Source of the DNA: Peromyscus leucopus
Lineage: Eukaryota > Chordata > Mammalia > Rodentia > Cricetidae
Assembly (NCBI RefSeq): GCF_004664715.2
Contig: NC_051063.1
Span: 144,859,319-144,923,318, forward strand
Direction: 5' to 3'
DNA length: 64,000 nt
Below, in pieces: positions 14,241-24,579 of this stretch. The notes under the pieces were generated by a model that was not told the origin of the DNA, did no database searches, and saw only the letters and a program-made list of their open reading frames with translations. Numbering within the stretch: the stretch's first letter is position 1; each line of letters begins with the position of its first letter. Made by a program: the position numbers and the translations under genes.

Positions 14241-14711
14241 AGTTTGTTTTTTTTACTTAGAAGTTACTAAAGTAAAAAAGAGAGAAAGAAACAATACATA
14301 AAATATATCAGAAATTAAAAATAGAGATATTGATGCAGAAGTCAGCTCCCTGTAGGCAGTAAGAAGAAAGGGCTCCATCCTGAAAACTACATTCTGCTCA
14401 CAGAGGTGACCGTGGGATGGATGAGAGTTCCAAGAGAATGTTTGGGTTGGGAGAGGAAGGCCAAGCACTAAGGATGAGGGAGAGCCTACGGAAAATGTGA
14501 GACAGCCAATCAGAGCTGACTAGAGGCAGACAGAAGACACAAGGGGCAAGAGACAAGGAGACAGAAGAAGCAAGGCAATGTTGGTGGGCTGCTGGCTAGC
14601 TCTCATGAGCCTCCCTGGAATGCACGCTGGATAGGATTGCCCTTTCACATATCCTTGCTTCTAATGCAGCCAATTAAAACAGACTGAATTATTAATAAGG
14701 ATGGCTTCTCA
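14241..14711. other. Clean non-coding sequence, nothing identified
   Basis: First clean stretch after the noisy block. It starts with T8 and is A/G-rich to about 14,580. I see no exon, SINE or coding frame that can be supported. Confidence 0.4.
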
Positions 14712-15115
14712 TAAACCTGCTGTGGGATGTTCTGTATGGCAAATGTGTTTGCTCTGATTGGTCAATAAATAAAACACTGATTGGCCAGTGGCTAGGCAGG
14801 AAGTATAGGCAGGACTAACAGAGAGAAGAAAAGAAAGAACAGGAAGGCAGAAGGAGTCACTGCCAGCTGCCGCCAGGAAAAGCAGCATGTGAAGATGCCA
14901 GTAAGCCATGAACCACATGGCAAGGTATAGATTTATGGAAATGGATTAATTTAAGCTATAAAAACAGTTAGTAAGAAGCCTGCCACGGCCATACAGTTTG
15001 TAAGCAATAATAAGTCTGTGTTTACTTGGCTGGGTCTGAGCGGCTGTGGGACTGGCGGGTGACAAAGATTTGTCCTGACTGTGGGCAAGGCAGGAAAACT
15101 CTAGCTACACAAACC
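14712..15115 (+). mobile_element. Solo ERV LTR, family A, with 6-bp target duplication
   Basis: The element body is 14,718-15,109 (392 bp), beginning TGCTGTGGGATG and ending CTAGCTACA, a TG...CA pair of LTR ends. It is flanked by TAAACC (14,712-14,717) and CAAACC (15,110-15,115), a 6-bp duplication with one mismatch. It contains CTGATTGGTCAATAAATAAAAC (a CCAAT-like motif in inverse form, ATTGG) and a body closely matching the inverted copy at 19,017-19,404. No internal viral genes adjoin it, so it is a solo LTR. A 6-bp duplication is typical of ERV2/ERVK-class insertion. Confidence 0.75.
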
Positions 15116-15829
15116 TGCTTCCATTTTGGGACAGAGACCCGAGACAGTTCCATAGACAAGGATATAACCAAGAACATCATAGCTGCATCTTGGTGGCTAC
15201 GCTAGAGTTAACGCTCTGTTGTGGTTAAGACTGCCCGCTGGCCATGTAAATGTAAAGATTGTTCAAAGAAACAGTCTAATTGACACCTAGCAAGACATCT
15301 GCAAGGTCAGAAGCAGTGACAGCATCAAGATCAACACCTAACAACTCAAGTCAGAGGCAGGTAGCAGGGGCTTCAACCGCCCCTAGTTGGGTGGGCAGTA
15401 TATAGTGAATGGTACATGACCATTGATATGGGTGGGCTAGGGGTACAGGCAGGGAGTGTGTGAGCCTTCCCTTAGCTTTGCTCATGACAGCCCAGAGAAT
15501 TAACCAATGTGGACAGAGAACACCACAGCCCATGTCCAGTTTCTGCCATGGCCCTTTAAAACCTCTACATGATGGAGTTCAGTGGCTTTCTCCTCCTTTG
15601 GAAACCCTTCTCATTCTCCAGGGTTTCTCTCACTTTTCTTTAATCTCTTAATTCTCCTCATTTTCTCACTCTTCTATGCTTTCCACTCTGCATATGTACA
15701 CATCGTTGATCTCCACTTGTGTGACAATGATCTTTGATCATGGTGAGCATCTGGTATCTTATATCCTTGGGTCATGTACAAACAGGCCATGAAATGTCTC
15801 AAATATCCTGCATCAACATCACTAGAGGT
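15116..15829. other. Non-coding sequence, no clear feature
   Basis: No recognisable exon or SINE. The stretch around 15,430-15,610, with GCCATGGCCCTTTAAAACC and a pyrimidine-rich end, has the feel of an old LTR, but I cannot define its ends. Confidence 0.3.
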
Positions 15830-15975
15830 GCCACAGAAATTTAAAAGGTAGGAGAACATGCCAATAAATCTGAAAACAAATAAAAAGGAACCATCTCTGG
15901 GACAATACAACCTACCTAACAAAACTGACTCCAGGGAAAAGAGAAAGACTGAGATGTCCTATGAGCATTAAAACA
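15830..15975 (+). mobile_element. L1 ORF2 fragment, plus strand
   Basis: The run around ACAACCTACCTAACAAAACTGACTCCAG and the following AAAGACTGAGATG resembles the part of rodent L1 ORF2 just before the reverse-transcriptase domain. It is short and frame-broken. It ends where an oppositely oriented L1 piece starts. Confidence 0.55.
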
Positions 15976-16154
15976 TTACATCAATATGGGTTTTTTGTTT
16001 TTCCATATGAAGTTGAGTATTATTCTTTCCAGGTCTGTGAAGAATTGTGTTGGTATTTTGATGGGGATTGCATTGAATCTGTAGATTGCTTTTGGTAAAA
16101 TTGCCATTTTTACTATGTTGGTCCTGCCTATCCATGAGCATGGGACATTGGAAA
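15976..16154 (-). mobile_element. L1 ORF2 fragment, minus strand
   Basis: Read on the minus strand, this encodes a clear L1 ORF2 stretch downstream of the reverse transcriptase, containing [20 protein letters not shown] and FIWKNKKP. The frame is open across the fragment but has no start or end of its own. A B1 abuts it at 16,155. Confidence 0.85.
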
Positions 16155-16351
16155 GCCGGGCAGTGGTGGCGCACGCCTTTAATCCCAGCACTCAGGAGGC
16201 AGAGGCAGGCGGATCTCTGTGAGTTCGAGGCCAGCCTGGTCTCCAAAGCGAGTTCCAGGAAAGGCACAAAGCTATACAGAGAAACCCTGTCTCGAAAAAA
16301 CAAAAAAAAAAAAAAACAAAAAAAAACAAAAAAAAAAAAAAAAAAAAAAAA
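16155..16351 (+). mobile_element. B1 SINE with long A-rich tail
   Basis: Near-consensus B1: GCCGGGCAGTGGTGGCGCAC, CTTTAATCCCAGCACTC, GAGTTCGAGGCCAGCCTGG, GAAACCCTGTCTCG, then about 60 bp of A with isolated C. Its intact sequence suggests a young insertion. Confidence 0.95.
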
Positions 16352-16363
16352 CAAATACCATAT

Positions 16364-16553
16364 ACTGACAGGCAGTGGTGGCACACGCCTTTAATCTCAG
16401 CACTTGGGAGGCAGAGGCAGACAGATCTCTGAGTTCAAGACCAGTCTGGTCTACAGAGCCAGTTCCAAGACAGCCAGAGTTGTTACATGGAGAAACCCTG
16501 TCTCAAAAAAAAAAAAGAAAGAAAGAACAGAAAAAGAAAAAAATAGACTATCA
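16364..16553 (+). mobile_element. B1 SINE
   Basis: A second B1 in the same orientation, directly after the first: GGCAGTGGTGGCACACGCC, TTTAATCTCAGCACTTGG, and a tail of A with AAAG units. Confidence 0.95.
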
Positions 16554-16559
16554 TATATG

Positions 16560-17110
16560 ATGACTACCTTGGTTTTGTTGGAGGAATGCAAGCCCTAAAA
16601 AAAAACTACGAATAGAATGAGTATACCTCAACACAATAAAGGTAACATACAACAAACCTATAGTCAACATTATGGTAACAATGGAGAAAAGTTGAAAGCA
16701 TTCCCTCTAAAATCTGCAATGAGACAAAGATGCCTACTCTCTCTACTCTTGTTCATTACAGTACTCAATCTCTTGTCTGCAGTAAGAAGAAGAGAAAGAT
16801 TTAAGGGCCTAAAACAGGAAGAGGTCAGATTATTCCCATTTACAGACAACGTGATGTTAAGACTCTAAAGACTAGACCAGAAAACGCTTACAACTGATAA
16901 ACATTTAGCAAGGTAGCTGGATACAAAATCAACTTACAATTGGTAGCTTTGCAATTTATCAATAACTAACTTGCCTGGAAAGAAATCTCATTTACAATAG
17001 CTTAAAAAAAATAAAACACTCAACCAAGGAGGTAAAGGACCTCTACAACCATGAGATCCAAAGAAAAAGATCCACCTATCTGTACTTTAAATAGAATGGC
17101 AATTCAAAAC
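16560..17110 (+). mobile_element. L1 ORF2 reverse-transcriptase fragment, decayed
   Basis: Frame 16,617-16,868 encodes an L1 reverse-transcriptase segment (GEKLKAFPLKSAMRQRCLLS, then EEVRLFPFTDNVML). The position expected to hold the paired aspartates of the polymerase active site reads TDN, so the domain is not functional. The match continues as nucleotide similarity to about 17,100 (GGATACAAAATCAACTTACA). It belongs with the two smaller L1 pieces at 15,830-16,154 in a rearranged cluster. Confidence 0.85.
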
Positions 17111-17221
17111 AAACCAAACCCCCCCCCCAAAAAAAAAACCACTAAAAAAAACAAAGCCATTCACATAAGCATCTTCTCTGGACTTAGCAGGCCCCCCCAT
17201 TTCTTTTAAGAGATTCTTGGG

Positions 17222-17370
17222 AGGGCCCAGTATTGTGATGCACACCTTTAATCGCAGCACAGAGGCAGGAGGCAGAGGCAGACAGATCTCTGAGTTTGAG
17301 AATAGCCTGGTCTACAGAACAAGTTCCAGAACAGCCAGAGCTACACAGAGAAACCCTGCATCAAAAACAC
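17222..17370 (+). mobile_element. Old B1 SINE
   Basis: A diverged B1: GATGCACACCTTTAATCGCAG, GAGGCAGAGGCAGACAGATC, CTACACAGAGAAACCCTG. More substitutions than the B1s at 16.2-16.5 kb. Confidence 0.85.
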
Positions 17371-17392
17371 CTAAGTAAATAAATGGACGGAT

Positions 17393-17462
<70 letters not shown>

Positions 17463-17473
17463 CAGACAGACAA
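17393..17473 (+). repeat. (GATA)n microsatellite
   Basis: About 17 uninterrupted GATA units followed by three GACA units. It follows directly on the end of an old B1. Confidence 0.98.
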
Positions 17474-17627
17474 AATACAGATGAGCTATTTGCTGGTCAG
17501 ACCCCCCAGCTCAGACGCCCCCTGCTCAGGACTCTAACACTCCACAGGAACACGTAGAGGAAGGATGATGGCAGACAGCCTTGTTACTAACATGTCTTCT
17601 AGATGTATTAAGAAGCCTGGAGTTGGA

Positions 17628-17863
17628 GAAACCTGAGCTGGAGAATCACTCAGCAGGGAAGAGCGTTTGCTGCTCTTGCAGAGGACTGGACAGGAGTTCA
17701 GTTCCCAGCACCCATGTCAGAAGGCTCACAGGTACTTGTAACTCCAAGCACCATGGTACTCAGCACCCTCTTCTGGCCTCCACATGTGAGCACAGGTAAG
17801 TACACATACATACACACAGGCACATACAATGGCACATAAATAAAAACAGAATGCATCTTTTAA
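17628..17863 (+). mobile_element. B2/B3-type SINE
   Basis: Contains the tRNA-derived order: GAGAATCACTCAGCAGGGAAGAG, TGCTGCTCTTGCAGAGGAC, AGTTCAGTTCCCAGCACCCA, ACTTGTAACTCCAAG, CTCTTCTGGCCTCCAC and an AATAAA-type tail. Confidence 0.85.
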
Positions 17864-18310
17864 AATAATTTGTTTATTATTTATTTTACATCTTGACTGC
17901 AGTTTCCCCTCCCTCCTCTCCTCCCAGCCCCCCCCCTCCTCTGTTCCCACCCTCCAATCCATTTTTCTTTCCATTCCTGTTTAGGAAAGGGCAGGTCTCC
18001 CATGACTATCAACAAAACATTGAATATCAAGTTATAGTAAGGCTAAGCACCTCCCCATGTATTAAGGCAGGGCAATGAGACCCAGTATGAGGAGTAGGGT
18101 CCCAAAAGCCAGTAAAATAGTCGGAGACAGCCCCTGTTCCCACTGTTAGGAGTCCCACAAGAGGACCAAGCTACACAACTGTAGCATATGGGCAGAGGGC
18201 CTAGGTCAGTCCCATGCAGGCTCCATGGTTGTCAGTTCGGTCTCTGTGAGCCCCTGTGAACCCAGGTTAATTGATTGTGTGAGTTTTCTATGCATCGTTT
18301 AAAAAAAAGA
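17864..18310 (-). mobile_element. L1 3' end fragment, minus strand
   Basis: The left edge reads on the minus strand as ...AAATAAATAATAAACAAAT, an L1-like 3' terminus, preceded by the G/A-rich tract (C/T-rich on plus at 17,907-17,950) typical of rodent L1 3' untranslated regions. The rest matches a repetitive L1-associated sequence I recognise from rodents. Exact subfamily not determined. Confidence 0.6.
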
Positions 18311-18767
18311 AACCTGTTACATACGCCAAAATCAGAAGGGAGAAAAATGAACAGGACAATGGAGGCTTTAAGGAAATTCACCAACCTGAATTCCTCATCC
18401 AATAAAGACAAGCTCCTCTAACCTAATATTTTACTAGCCAGTCAGTCCTGACCAGGACTCTAGGTTTTTTTTAATGAAGACAACAACATGTTTCAGGAAA
18501 GATGAATTATAAACACTTCCCCTTCATCTTAATAATTCTCCAGGTCCATTCATCTATCCGAAATTAATAAATCAGAAATATAACAAATTTGAAAAGGTAT
18601 AAAGATACATTATAATCACAGGACCAATGACTGTCAAGAGGGAAGCTACTGAAACAGGCATGTGCCAAAGCAGCAGACATTCAACAAATGGGCAAAGCAT
18701 GAGAATCTGGTCACATGACAGAGGAGAGGGGAGGCCGAGGAAAAAGAGTGAGGAAAGGACTTTTTGT
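18311..18767. other. Non-coding sequence, nothing identified
   Basis: A/T-rich sequence without a recognisable repeat family or exon. Confidence 0.4.
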
Positions 18768-18772
18768 GCGTG

Positions 18773-18822
<50 letters not shown>
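18768..18822 (+). repeat. (CA)n microsatellite with a GTGCGTGCGCGC lead
   Basis: About 21 CA units preceded by a GTGCGTGCGCGCGCA alternating purine-pyrimidine stretch, a plausible Z-DNA former. Open frames across it are artefacts of the repeat. Confidence 0.97.
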
Positions 18823-18824
<2 letters not shown>

Positions 18825-19010
18825 GTGAACACGGTTCAAAACAATAATCAGCCTCTTTGTCTCCCAAGAACAACACTTCCCTCCAACAACAGCACATGCA
18901 TGGGGGTTTTCTGGGGAACCTAATTGTTGCTAAAATTGGTAATTGTCTGCCAGTGAGCTTGTCAGAGTATATCCAACCACGCCTGATGGCCTGAGCTTGA
19001 TCCGCAGAAC

Positions 19011-19410
19011 CCACACTGTAGCTAGAGTTTTCCTGCCTTGCCCACAGTCAGGACAAATCTTTGTCACCCGCCAGTCCCACAGCCGCTCAGACCCAACCAA
19101 GTAAACACAGAGACTTATATTGCTTACAAACTGTATGGCCATGGCAGGCTTCTTGTTAACTGTTCTTTTATCTTAAATTAACCATTTCCATAAATCTATA
19201 CCTTGCCACATGGCTGGTGACTTACCAGCGTCTTCACATGCTGCTGGTCATGGCGGCGGCTGCAGTGTCTCTCTGCCTCAGCCTTCTGCTTCCCAGAATT
19301 CTCCTCTCTCCTTGTCCCACCTACTTCCTGCCTGGCCACTGGCCAATCAGTGTTTTATTTATTGACCAATCAGAGCAATTTGACATATAGACCGTCCCAC
19401 AGCACCACAC
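19011..19410 (-). mobile_element. Solo ERV LTR, family A, inverted copy
   Basis: The element body is 19,017-19,404 (388 bp) on the minus strand, with the same TGCTGTGGGA start and CTAGCTACA end as the LTR at 14,718-15,109. It is flanked by a perfect 6-bp duplication CCACAC (19,011-19,016 and 19,405-19,410). No internal coding region. This copy and the plus-strand one are about 3.9 kb apart in opposite orientation, and their different flanking duplications show they are independent insertions. Confidence 0.8.
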
Positions 19411-20091
19411 TGTGAGAGGAGTGAACAGACCCCCACACGTTGTGCTCTGACCTCCTCACCTGCGCCACCCCACCCCACCCCACCCCCTGTCACCAAATGA
19501 ATGCATGTAACTTTTTAAAGTAATTGTTAAAGCGGATAACTTTAGAAGAAGCAAGTGGTGGTAATGGTGGAGCCAGCTGGGGTTAGAGAAAGCAGCTACC
19601 TGAGCGGACGGACAGACACCTTCATCCCAATGGCCGCACGCCTACTGCTTGCCAAGGTCCTAGAAGGAAGTCTCTATTGTCTAACCTAACCGTGTTTTCG
19701 AGGCCAATTCCCGGTCTTGTCTTCTGAGGTAATGTCTGTAAGTCTTGGCATCGAGGGTGCTTCCTGAACACACGTCAGCTGTTAGCAATAGTGTTTTTCC
19801 TGACAGCTAAACATTAACATAAAAGAAAAGCATTGAGCTTCAGGCATGGACACCGTTCTCTGTCGTAGGGGCCACACGGCTCTTCCTGGGGAACCAAGGA
19901 GAAGGCTTCCCGAGGTATGAACAGGAAACCCCTGCTTTGGGCTTATTTACACAAAAGTTTAATTAACTGTGCTACCTGATCCACACGAGTCCACAGAATG
20001 CTCATGCTGAGGGGGTCTGCAGAGACGGACAGACATCCAAGGCGCCCCACCCCACCCTGCACCTCAGAGACCATGCATCCCTCACCCTCAC
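19411..20091. other. Intron downstream of the last visible FAM169B exon
   Basis: No further exon seen. A C4-A repeat, CACCCCACCCCACCCC, at 19,468-19,488 is a possible G-quadruplex on the minus (transcribed-sense) strand. The rest is unremarkable. Confidence 0.4.
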
Positions 20092-20269
20092 CTTTCATTT
20101 TGATTGAATAAAATCCAACTGCCGCTCCATCCCTCCACAGGATCTTAGCTTGCTCCTTCGCCGGGTGAGGTAAGAAAAACATGTCATCGTCATCCAGATC
20201 TCTCTCCAGTCTTCCAAAAACGATGGTGTTGAGAACATAAAGGACAATCCTTTCCCCGAAGGACTGAAC
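20092..20269 (-). CDS. FAM169B: FAM169B coding exon (fifth visible coding exon)
   Basis: 178-bp exon. The acceptor is a pyrimidine tract ending TTTCTTCAAG just above 20,269; the donor is GTGAGG just below 20,092. It encodes 59 residues starting VQSFGERIVLYVLNTIVFGR, then an acidic LERDLDDDD stretch, then FFLPHPAKEQAKILWRDG and AVGFYSIKMK, ending with the first base of a Gly codon (phase 1). This is the most family-diagnostic exon in the window. The acidic DDDD run may vary in length between species. Confidence 0.93.
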
Positions 20270-21694
20270 CTTGAAGAAAGAGCAACCAGCACTGAGACCA
20301 GACAAGGCCGGGAGGTGGTGGTGCACGCCTTTAATCCCAGCACTCGGGAGGCAGAGGTAGGCGGATCTTTGTGAGTTCGAGGCCAGCCTGGTCTACAGAG
20401 CGAGATCCAGGAAAGTTGCAAAGCTACACAGAGAAACCCTGTCTCAGAAAAAAAAAAAAAAGAGAGAGAGAGACCAGACAAGAAAGGCAGCGTGTGGCGG
20501 GGCCAGGTGTGGCAGGATGCTCTTGATGGGGACGCAAATTGTGGGGTCTCAATACCACTGATTTATCACAGTGTAGTATGGAGTGTCAGTGCCAGGGGAG
20601 ACTCGGGGCCACAGGGCGTGACCAGCTGAGGGTAATAGAACAGGAAGTTGCCTCTAGGGCAGCCAGGGCAGCCATTCCAAGAGATGACTGGCTGTGTCCT
20701 GAAATAAACCTAATCTGCCATTTTTACAGCAGTGACATCCTCACCCCCCGGGGAGGGGGGGAATCATTGCCACAGTGAAAGCCACTGATTTTCACAACTT
20801 ATGACAGATTTCAAGCACATGCTGCCGTCCCAACCCCAGGGCATGACTAGGACCCGAGGCCCACCTTGAACTAAGTTATATAATAGAACCCTCCTGTCCA
20901 GAGCAGACTCATCCCTGTGGTCACATTTAGGCCCACCGAGTTGCAGGCTTTCTCTTACACAAGCCAAAAATGATATCGTGTTCCTGTCTGTGATTGTGAG
21001 TACGGAAGGGCAAATGTGTGGCTGAAATCAGGGTCTCTCTTCCGGACTCATAGCTACCTGACCATGTCTGGCTACACAGCCAGGCTATGATCTATTGATC
21101 CTGCCAACATCTGTATAGGCAGCACAGGTAGCAGCTGATAAACATCGGTGCAGAGGGTGAAAGCAGCCAGCCATTCACACAGTGACTGGCTCACAGCCCT
21201 GGGTTTTATCCTACAACTCCGCTGCGTGACAGCCAATGTAGTGCATGTGTGGGCACGTGGATCCACATTACCACCAGATCCACCACACCCCCAGAGCTGT
21301 GACTTCCGCCCACGTGCTATCACCTGATTCCTCATCTGCTGGGGAAGGCCCGGCTTACAGGTGCAGAAACTGAAGCTCAAAGAGGTTAAGTGAGTACATG
21401 CATCTGTTTTACTGTCTCGTGCCAATGACATCCTGAGCCAGCTGTGCTGGGAGCTAGCTAGCTCAGGAACAGGCTGGAGGGACAGGCCAGGGCTCTTCAT
21501 TCCAAACAGCACACACCCGCTCAAGCCCAGACACCCTAGTTCCCTTCTGCTTCCTCATCCACCAGGCTCTGGGAATGGGAGCATTCATTAAAAACATCGA
21601 TGCATGGTCTTAATAGTCAGTTTTACTTATTTATGTTGTATGTTACTGTTCATACGGATGGTGCCTGTATATAATGGTGTGTGTGCGCGCATGT

Positions 21695-21728
<34 letters not shown>

Positions 21729-24438
21729 TGGGGGTCAACATCAAGTATCATCATTCTTCAGGCACTGTCCACTCTAATGTTTGAGGCAGGGTCTCTCACT
21801 GAAACTGGAACACACCAAACAGGCTAGGCTGGCTGGCCAGTGAGCCTCAGGGATCCTCGGACTCTGAGTCCCAGGCTCTGGTCTCTGAAAGCATGTGCCA
21901 CCATAGCCAACTTTTTGTGTGGGTTCTGGGGATTGAACTCAGGTCCTCATGCCTGCCTGGCATGCACTTTACCACATAAGCCATCTACCCAGCCTCCTAC
22001 TTTGAGGTTTAATACCAGATCCCAGAATGACTGTCCTGCCCATCATCTTCACTATCATTGTGCTTGGGGGACCTCAGGCATTCATTCTTCTTTAAGATTC
22101 AGTTCAGGGGATAAGATCCCTTGAGTGAGCTCTAAAATGCTTGTCTGTTGCTATTGTTGTATATGTATGTGTGCTCTCTCCCTCACACACACACATACAT
22201 ACACAGACACACATGCATGCAGACACACACACACACACATGCATGCTAGCACATGATGTACATGTGTAGACACATGGTCCACATGTGGAGGTCACAGGAC
22301 AACTCCGTAGACTCAGTCCTCTCCTTCTACCATACAGGGGTCTAAGGACTCAAATTTAGATCAGCAGGCTCACAGCAAGCACTTTTACCCACTGAGCTGT
22401 CTCACTGGCCCACAGCCTTTAAAACGCTGGCTAATATAATAATAAGGCAGCTCGCCCTAGCATCCACACAGAGTGTCCAGTGTCCACAGACTTCCTCGTG
22501 GGTGCAGGATGTAAAGCACGTCTCCTTCATCGGGAGCCAGCTCTTAGAAGAGGAAAAGATGTGCGGATCTGACCGCTTCCCTTTCTATCTCAGACAGTGG
22601 CAGCCAGATCTGAAGTTGAGCTTTAAGAACGAGCTGGTCTCCAGAGCTAATGGGGACCATCTGGGAGGCGGCATTTCTCAGCCTATGAAGCCAGAGGAGA
22701 AGCAGGCTGCACGTGGCAGAAAGGAAACACCCAATCATACCCTGGCAGGAGAAGAAGGAGGAAAAGGGAGTGGGCTTAATTTGTCCAATTCCATTACAGG
22801 AAGAAAAAAATGTGGGACATGCCATCTTGACTTAGAAGCATTTCCAAAAACAAAACACTAAGATCCATTTCTAAGCCATCATTGGGACCACTAATTGCAT
22901 TAACAGAGACAGCATTCAAGGAGATTTTTTTAGTAATGTGTGAAAAAATAAGTGGCTAAGAAACAAAACCTGATTTAAAAAAAAAAGTTTAGACAAAGTC
23001 TTAAAAACAATGGAAGGAAATACCCATGTATGGGAGAAGGACATGGAGGAGGACATGGGGGGGGGGACATGGAGAAAGACATGGGGGAAGACATGGAGGA
23101 GACATGGAGGAGGACATGGAGGAAGGGACATGGGGGAAGACATGGAGGGAGGACATGGGGGAGGACATAGGGGGAGGACATGGGGTTGGAGGACATGGAG
23201 GAGACATGGGGGAGGACATAGAGGGGAGGACATGGGGGAGGACATGGAGGACATGGGGGAGGACATGGAGGAGGACATGGAGGGAGGACATGGGGAGGAC
23301 ATAGGGGGAGGACATGGGATTGGAGGACATGGAGGGAGGACATGGGGAGGACATGGGGGGAGGACATGGAGGAGGACATGAGGAAGAACATAAGAAAGGA
23401 CATGGGGAGGACATGGAGGAGAACATGGGGGGGAGGACATGGAGGGAGGACATAGGGGGAGGACATGGGGGGAGGACATGGAGGAGACATGGGGGGACAT
23501 GGAGGAGGACATGGAGGGAGGACATGGGGGAGGACATGGGGGGAGGACATGGAGGAGAACATGGGGGGAGGACATAAGAAAGGACATGGGGGAGGACATG
23601 GAGGAGAACATGGGGGAGGACATGGGGGAGGATATGGGGGAGGACATGGGGGGGCATAGATAGGGGTAGAATGCCCAGAAGTGGTTTGTTAGGTCCTTCT
23701 TATTCAGAACATGCACATACACAGGACACTCTCAGAAAATTGGGGGTGGGCTCCCAATCCAGACTTGGAAAAGATAGGAAATGAGAAACTCTCATTCTGG
23801 AAGTCTAAAGAACAAATCAGTCTTCTTAGCACAAACAGCCTGTGAGAAAAGGGCTAGGACAACAGCATACACAGCTGCATCATGGTCCTTCACTGAATTT
23901 CAAGGCAGCATTAATTTTCTGGAAGAAACCCTTGGCAGAACATCTTTAATAGCATCTATTGAGTCCACTGAATCCAGATCATTTTTTTTAAACAGGCAGC
24001 TTACAGAATGGGAAAAGAATCATCCAAGTTTTTTTTTTTAATAGCAAATGTATGATAGTTCTTTTATCACAAGTATGTGATAAAAGGCTTGCAGGGAAAA
24101 TATGTGGGAAACTCTTACAATTTAACAATAAAAATTCAAATATTCCAATCAAAAAGTGATTTTGGCTAAGGAAGGATCACAACAGGCATTCTCCAAGAGA
24201 GAGAACATACAAATGTCCATTAAGCACAAGAAAAGATGCTCGGTCTCCTGGCCGGCAGGGAATGCACATCAACACATCTCTAGGGTACCACTTCACACCT
24301 GCAGGATGGCGCACAAGCCACTTGTCAGTTGCTGTAATAACACACCATTACCGGAAGTAACTGAAGGAAGAGAAGGGTGATTTTGGCTAAGGTTCCAGAG
24401 GGACAGGGTCCTTTATGGTGGGAAAGACATACACAGAA

Positions 24439-24487
<49 letters not shown>

Positions 24488-24530
24488 AGGGAGGGAGGGA
24501 GGGAGGGAGGGAGGGAGGGAGGGAGGGAGG

Positions 24531-24579
<49 letters not shown>

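Noticed and set aside
14721..19404. A single provirus bounded by the two family-A LTRs
   Set aside because: The LTRs are in opposite orientation with different flanking duplications and no viral genes between them, so they are two solo LTRs.
20095..20481. 128-codon minus-strand frame running from the B1 into the FAM169B exon
   Set aside because: Its start and first half lie in the antisense B1 and it reads the exon in the wrong frame; the splice-defined frame is the FAM169 one.
22502..22861. 119-codon plus-strand open frame
   Set aside because: No family resemblance, no splice or promoter signal, antisense within a FAM169B intron.
23028..23657. CRISPR-like array
   Set aside because: Units are directly abutting with no unique spacers, and the context is a rodent intron; it is a minisatellite.
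22916..23722. Long minus-strand open frame (268 codons, Pro/Ser/Cys-rich) and several overlapping frames
   Set aside because: It is a by-product of the stop-free GGAGGACATGGG tandem repeat; frames are open on both strands and composition is purely that of the repeat.
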